From a virus, in the IMG/VR virus record IMGVR_UViG_3300041407_000034, positions 1-42,368 of that record: a stretch of 42,368 nt of DNA; one strand, written 5' to 3'. The notes beneath the pieces were generated by a model. It ran no database searches. It saw only the letters and a list, made by a program, of their open reading frames with translations, and was not told the DNA's origin. Shown here piece by piece: positions 39,578-42,368 of this stretch (positions are counted from its first letter, which is position 1; every line of letters begins with the position of its first letter). The translations under genes and the position numbers were made by a program.

Positions 39578-40050
39578 TACACGAACAAGCTGGTGGCGTA
39601 CGCCCAGGCTTGCCCAAAGGCGCCATTACGGTACAGCTCGTTGCCCAGGATCAGAACGAACGCTGCACCTGCGGCCCAGCGGTTCTGGGTCAACAGCGAC
39701 TTAGCGCGGACCAGTTGTGCCGCTGCGTCGGCGTAATCATTACGCTCACGGCACAGGCTGTCCCAGTACAATTTACGGTCCGCCTTAGCATCGTGCAGGT
39801 CGTCGTACAGCTTGGTGTTCTGTTCGGTCAAGTCCGACTCACGGTCAGTGAGTTCCTTGATGCGTTGGCGGTAGTGCCCACAGTTACCGGCCAGGGTTTC
39901 GAGGCGCTCGTTCTGTTCCACGACCGTGGCATTCAGTTGGTCGTTAATACCACTGGCCCGCCTGTTCGTGAGCTTGGCTTCTGCCAACTGTGCCTTGGCT
40001 TGGCGGATCAGGGAACCCAGGGCAGCGCGGCTCTGTTGTACTTTGCTCAT
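39577..40050 (-). CDS. Coiled-coil protein with C-terminal membrane span, 157 aa
   Basis: Residues about 10-120 are charged and helical with heptad spacing (LTDRESDLTEQNTKLYDDLH). Residues about 124-140 (WAAGAAFVLILGNELY) form one hydrophobic span near the C-terminus. It would be a tail-anchored inner membrane protein facing the cytoplasm. Preceded by an intergenic palindrome and AGAGG. Position before the primase hints at membrane attachment of replication or host interference. No family is recognised. Confidence 0.75.
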   Translation of the reverse strand: MSKVQQSRAALGSLIRQAKAQLAEAKLTNRRASGINDQLNATVVEQNERLETLAGNCGHYRQRIKELTDRESDLTEQNTKLYDDLHDAKADRKLYWDSLCRERNDYADAAAQLVRAKSLLTQNRWAAGAAFVLILGNELYRNGAFGQAWAYATSLFV

Positions 40051-40063
40051 GTTGAACCTCTTA

Positions 40064-40081
40064 GTGTTAACGCGTTAAGAC
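40064..40081. promoter_or_regulatory. Palindrome GTGTTAACGCGTTAAGAC, possible operator (copy 2)
   Basis: Near-perfect palindrome, identical at 16 of 18 positions to 773-790. It fills the 30-base gap between the winged-helix gene and the coiled-coil gene, touching the stop codon of the former. Confidence 0.45.
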
Positions 40082-40533
40082 TAGTACTGCACCACGTCAC
40101 GGCCAGCGGCCACGGGCGGTACGAATTTAACCGCCGAGTGCAGGGTTACAACGTAGTTCACTACGTCAGGTGCCTGCTTGTCGATATTGGTGTTCGCGAA
40201 GTTCTGCGCGTCCGACTGCAACATGTACTTTTTATCGAACAGGGTAATGCCGTTGTCGCAGACTTGCAGCACACGGAACGGCTTCGCTGCGGGTGTTTCG
40301 TGAACGACCCGAGCCTCGGCCATCAAACGCTTGGCCTCCTCGGTCAGCGACCACAGTTGATACGCCTTACCGTCGTTCGTACTTGCCACCAGCCCAGCAG
40401 ACCGCAGGCCGATACCGACGTTACCGATAATGCTTGGGCTTACACCCAGGGCCGAGGCGAGTTGGTCGGATCGCTGGGAGCCTTTCAGCGCCAGTTGGTT
40501 AACCATGCGGGACTCGTTGGCGGACAGCTTCAT
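40081..40533 (-). CDS. Winged-helix DNA-binding protein, 150 aa
   Basis: Residues 1-75 read as a helix-turn-helix with wing: SANESRMVNQLALKGSQRSD, then QLASALGVSPSIIGNVGIGL as recognition region, and LWSLTEEAKRLMAEA. This is the MarR/ArsR-like arrangement. Residues 85-150 form a second small domain (FRVLQVCDNGITLFDKKYML). It is probably a transcription regulator, since phage repressors of early genes often have this form. The recurring palindrome directly after its stop and at 773-790 is a candidate site. ATG overlaps the nucleotidyltransferase stop (ATGA). Confidence 0.75.
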   Translation of the reverse strand: MKLSANESRMVNQLALKGSQRSDQLASALGVSPSIIGNVGIGLRSAGLVASTNDGKAYQLWSLTEEAKRLMAEARVVHETPAAKPFRVLQVCDNGITLFDKKYMLQSDAQNFANTNIDKQAPDVVNYVVTLHSAVKFVPPVAAGRDVVQY

Positions 40534-41201
40534 ACTGCGGTACTCCAGTTATAACGTACGGCGATGGATTGAATGTGAGCGACGCGGGTCGCAGTAACCT
40601 GCGTTGTACGGTTCTGGTGCAGCGTACCGGGCGGCGTGCTTCCCACGTACATCGGGGCACGGCCGGGACGGGTGATAATGTACTGGTTAATGTTGAAGTC
40701 GAACGCGTGCACCGCCTCCTGCAAGGATGTCTCCTTGCTGAACAGCAGGTCCACACCCAGGCCGGTATCCGACACGAGCTTGATAACTCGTACCCAGCGG
40801 TCGTCGGTCAAGACGTTCTGCGAGATGTCGGTAAGTGCCGTGCTGCCTTCGAACGCGATACTACCATTGCTGATGTAGTCCACGAGGAAGGTCTGCCCGT
40901 CGTGAGTAGATCGGCGGAAGTCTGCGTCGACGTTGTACCCGATAGCGTGCAGCTCGTTCAGTACGTGCTCAGCACCCTCATCCGATACGCCCAGGATGAT
41001 GACGTCCAGGTCCTTGGGGATGCCGCCCAGGGCGAAGTCACGGGCAGCGCCGCCAGCAATAGCGGCCGAGCCACCGACGTCGTGGGCAGCCTCCTGGGCT
41101 GCCGTCAACGCGAGGTACGCGTCGTGCTTAGCGCTGGTGTACGTGTGCTGCTTAATCGCAGCAGGCAGTGCTACAGCAGCGAGTTTGAATAGGTTACTCA
41201 C
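40530..41201 (-). CDS. Pol-beta-type nucleotidyltransferase, 223 aa (GTG start)
   Basis: Signature IAGGAARDFALGGIPKDLDV (residues 48-67): the GG at 50-51 and the catalytic pair D64 and D66, with a third acidic residue in GVDLLF. This layout is shared by tRNA CCA-adding enzymes, poly(A) polymerases and small NTases. GTG at 41201 overlaps the oxygenase stop. The substrate is unknown: RNA tailing, tRNA repair or protein/nucleotide modification are all possible. Genes of this kind occur in the early-middle region of phiKMV-like phages. Confidence 0.85.
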   Translation of the reverse strand: MSNLFKLAAVALPAAIKQHTYTSAKHDAYLALTAAQEAAHDVGGSAAIAGGAARDFALGGIPKDLDVIILGVSDEGAEHVLNELHAIGYNVDADFRRSTHDGQTFLVDYISNGSIAFEGSTALTDISQNVLTDDRWVRVIKLVSDTGLGVDLLFSKETSLQEAVHAFDFNINQYIITRPGRAPMYVGSTPPGTLHQNRTTQVTATRVAHIQSIAVRYNWSTAV

Positions 41202-41907
41202 AGGCTTTCGTTTCCATCCAGTACACGAGAATGTTCCGCACGCCGCGCTCCAATGGGACACCAGCGTGCAATGTGGTCTTGCCAGGTAGAACTAGCGCCT
41301 CACCTTTTGCGAGTACAGGCGCTACCGAGGTGCTCAACGGGCCGTCCATGAACATGGTCCGGCCTCCACTGTGCGTGCTCGGGTCAAGCTCGACAACTAC
41401 CGTCTGGTCGCTGTCTTGGTCGTTGTGCCATACACCTTGGAACGAACCGTTAGCGGCGTACCGAGTTAGGTGAACACTGCCCACATCCACGGGAGCACAA
41501 CCATGCACAAGCCGCAGGACATGCGCCAGGGAGCCGTGCATCAGCTCCACAAGGGCTCGGCCCAGCTGCGGGCACGTCTCGGCCAGGACACACTCGTCTG
41601 TCCTGAGTGCCGGTATCTCCTCGGCGTTCACGGTATACGGTATCAACTTCGACTCCGCCAACAGTAGATCGCAGTACACAGTCGATAGAAAAGGGACCTT
41701 GTACATCCCGGGACCAACTTGCAGGCTGCGGAGCCACTCGACCGCAGCTTGCTCGGTATCGCTCAAGCATGTCAGCACACGTTTGACATCTTGGTCCAAC
41801 GCGAAATCCCGCGACACCGCGAGCAACGTGTCGAGGTGCAATAGAAGGGTCGGGTGTAAGGCTGAACGTGCAGCCACAGCCAGTCGTGCGTCTTTTAGCA
41901 AGTGCAT
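41194..41907 (-). CDS. 2-oxoglutarate/Fe(II) dioxygenase (prolyl-4-hydroxylase type), 237 aa
   Basis: Double-stranded beta-helix oxygenase. H161 and D163 (WHNDQDSD), distal H214 (TTLHAGVP) and R224 (ERGVRNILVYW) form the Fe(II) and 2OG site, with GGRTMFMDGP and KGEALVLPGK strands between. Start ATG at 41907 has GGAG ten bases upstream. Such enzymes hydroxylate proteins, nucleic acids or small molecules. No base-modification partner genes are evident apart from the adjacent nucleotidyltransferase, so the substrate is open. Its 5' two thirds overlap another long open frame. Confidence 0.88.
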   Translation of the reverse strand: MHLLKDARLAVAARSALHPTLLLHLDTLLAVSRDFALDQDVKRVLTCLSDTEQAAVEWLRSLQVGPGMYKVPFLSTVYCDLLLAESKLIPYTVNAEEIPALRTDECVLAETCPQLGRALVELMHGSLAHVLRLVHGCAPVDVGSVHLTRYAANGSFQGVWHNDQDSDQTVVVELDPSTHSGGRTMFMDGPLSTSVAPVLAKGEALVLPGKTTLHAGVPLERGVRNILVYWMETKACE

Positions 41908-42163
41908 CGTAGCGTTTCTCCAGGCTCTCATAACGGCCACGGGTGGTGTGGAACGTACGTTCCCAATCACGCGCTATCGATTGCGCCTCTACCGTCTTAT
42001 CGATAGCGCGGACTAAGTCCGCCCGTGCTTCCTTTAGCTGCTCCAAGTGCAGACGCACCTTAATATCTGCGGAGCGCCGCATGTCGCGGCAGTACCCAGC
42101 GTACGCAAACAGCGCGATTGCAGCCAGGGTGGTACACAGGGCCAACCAACTAGCGGAACTCAT
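41450..42163 (-). CDS. Membrane-anchored coiled-coil protein with unexplained overlapping extension, 237 aa frame
   Basis: ATG at 42163 overlaps the preceding stop (ATGA) with GGAG eight bases away. Residues 5-24 (SWLALCTTLAAIALFAYAGY) are a membrane span and 28-92 a charged coiled coil, spanin-like in layout. After about residue 86 the frame stays open for another 150 codons across the start and much of the oxygenase gene, where the sequence is rich in Arg, Cys and Gly and looks like a shadow. Either the real protein has a long overlapping tail, or this copy has lost a stop, or a frameshift links it to the oxygenase. Confidence 0.6.
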   Translation of the reverse strand: MSSASWLALCTTLAAIALFAYAGYCRDMRRSADIKVRLHLEQLKEARADLVRAIDKTVEAQSIARDWERTFHTTRGRYESLEKRYDALAKRRTTGCGCTFSLTPDPSIAPRHVARGVAGFRVGPRCQTCADMLERYRASCGRVAPQPASWSRDVQGPFSIDCVLRSTVGGVEVDTVYRERRGDTGTQDRRVCPGRDVPAAGPSPCGADARLPGACPAACAWLCSRGCGQCSPNSVRR

Positions 42164-42339
42164 TGCATCCACTCCGGTACGACGGCCACGCCAGCAGGGC
42201 ACACGGTGATAACACCGTCCATCTTATTAGCGGAACGTGGGAACTGTTCGCGGATCGCGGCGCGGAGAGATGGTGCCTCGCCCAACCACTGGCGGCGCAG
42301 AGCCTGGGCGTTGATCTTGTTTGCGGTACGTCGGGTCAT
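42160..42339 (-). CDS. Small protein spanning the contig join, 59 aa
   Basis: GGAG eight bases before ATG at 42339. The product reads MTRRTANKINAQALRRQWLG, then EAPSLRAAIREQFPRSANKM and DGVITVCPAGVAVVPEWMQ. The TGA stop overlaps the ATG of the membrane/coiled-coil gene. It is basic and helical with a short hydrophobic end. The linear contig ends cut through it, so it is easily missed. No family is recognised. Confidence 0.75.
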   Translation of the reverse strand: MTRRTANKINAQALRRQWLGEAPSLRAAIREQFPRSANKMDGVITVCPAGVAVVPEWMQ

Positions 42340-42368
42340 TGGTAGTGCTCCATTGAGATATTCCAGCA
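42242..42368. repeat. Terminal direct repeat, right copy (assembly overlap)
   Basis: Exact second copy of bases 1-127. Joining the two copies gives a 42,241-base circle and restores an uninterrupted small gene that reads leftwards from 42339. Confidence 0.95.

Noticed and set aside
1-42368. CRISPR arrays, tRNA genes, insertion sequences, integrase or attachment sites
   Set aside because: I saw no spaced repeat arrays, no cloverleaf with CCA-type end, no transposase or integrase motifs. The gene set is that of a strictly lytic phage.

Overview
The window is one complete, circularly assembled genome of a T7-like podovirus of the phiKMV type (Autographivirus group). The evidence is a single-subunit T7-type RNA polymerase gene placed directly upstream of the head genes, split primase and helicase genes, and the order portal, scaffold, capsid, tail tube A and B, three internal virion proteins, tailspike, terminase, holin, SAR endolysin, Rz/Rz1. 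Every gene I can support lies on the minus strand, so the map reads from high to low coordinates and wraps across the contig ends. The first and last 127 bases are identical, which looks like an assembler overlap rather than a biological terminus, so the unit genome is about 42,241 bp. The spanin pair implies a Gram-negative host. Base composition (mid-fifties GC by eye) and the phiKMV-like order suggest a pseudomonad-like proteobacterium, but the sequence does not fix the host.

Layout in transcription order. (1) 6009-5421 is a gene-free, structured, repeat-bearing stretch that I take to be at or next to the physical genome end. It carries divergent phage-type promoters on its left flank. (2) 5345-2519 holds eight small early genes, many joined by TGATG overlaps. 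One encodes an orphan protein with family A DNA polymerase motifs. (3) 2533-2252 holds three tandem sigma70 promoters, followed by a structured leader and the early genes at 1934-173, which include two tiny membrane or lipoprotein genes. A terminator-like hairpin lies at 128-153. (4) After the wrap, 42339-28287 holds a 2OG-Fe(II) oxygenase, a nucleotidyltransferase, a winged-helix regulator, and the replication and nuclease genes: primase, helicase, ligase, DNA polymerase, a protein with an SSB-like tail, 5'-3' exonuclease, endonuclease VII, DEDD exonuclease, and a dATP/dGTP pyrophosphohydrolase-like protein. (5) 28277-25842 is the RNA polymerase, with two copies of its probable promoter at its 3' end. 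(6) 25785-9746 is morphogenesis, 9736-7656 terminase, 7656-6567 lysis, and 6561-6010 two small late genes.

How it probably works. Host RNA polymerase starts from the sigma70 promoters at 5.4, 4.6 and 2.5-2.25 kb, reads the early genes, and passes a leaky terminator to reach the replication genes and the phage RNA polymerase. The phage polymerase then uses an 18-bp element, WTGTCACATRYAATGGTA, found five times, to read the structural and lysis genes. One copy faces the opposite way and would transcribe the gene-free 5.4-6.0 kb stretch as a non-coding RNA. Translation is strongly coupled through stop/start overlaps (TGATG, TAATG, GTGA, ATGA). Initiation codons are unusually relaxed, with five TTG starts and two probable ATA starts.
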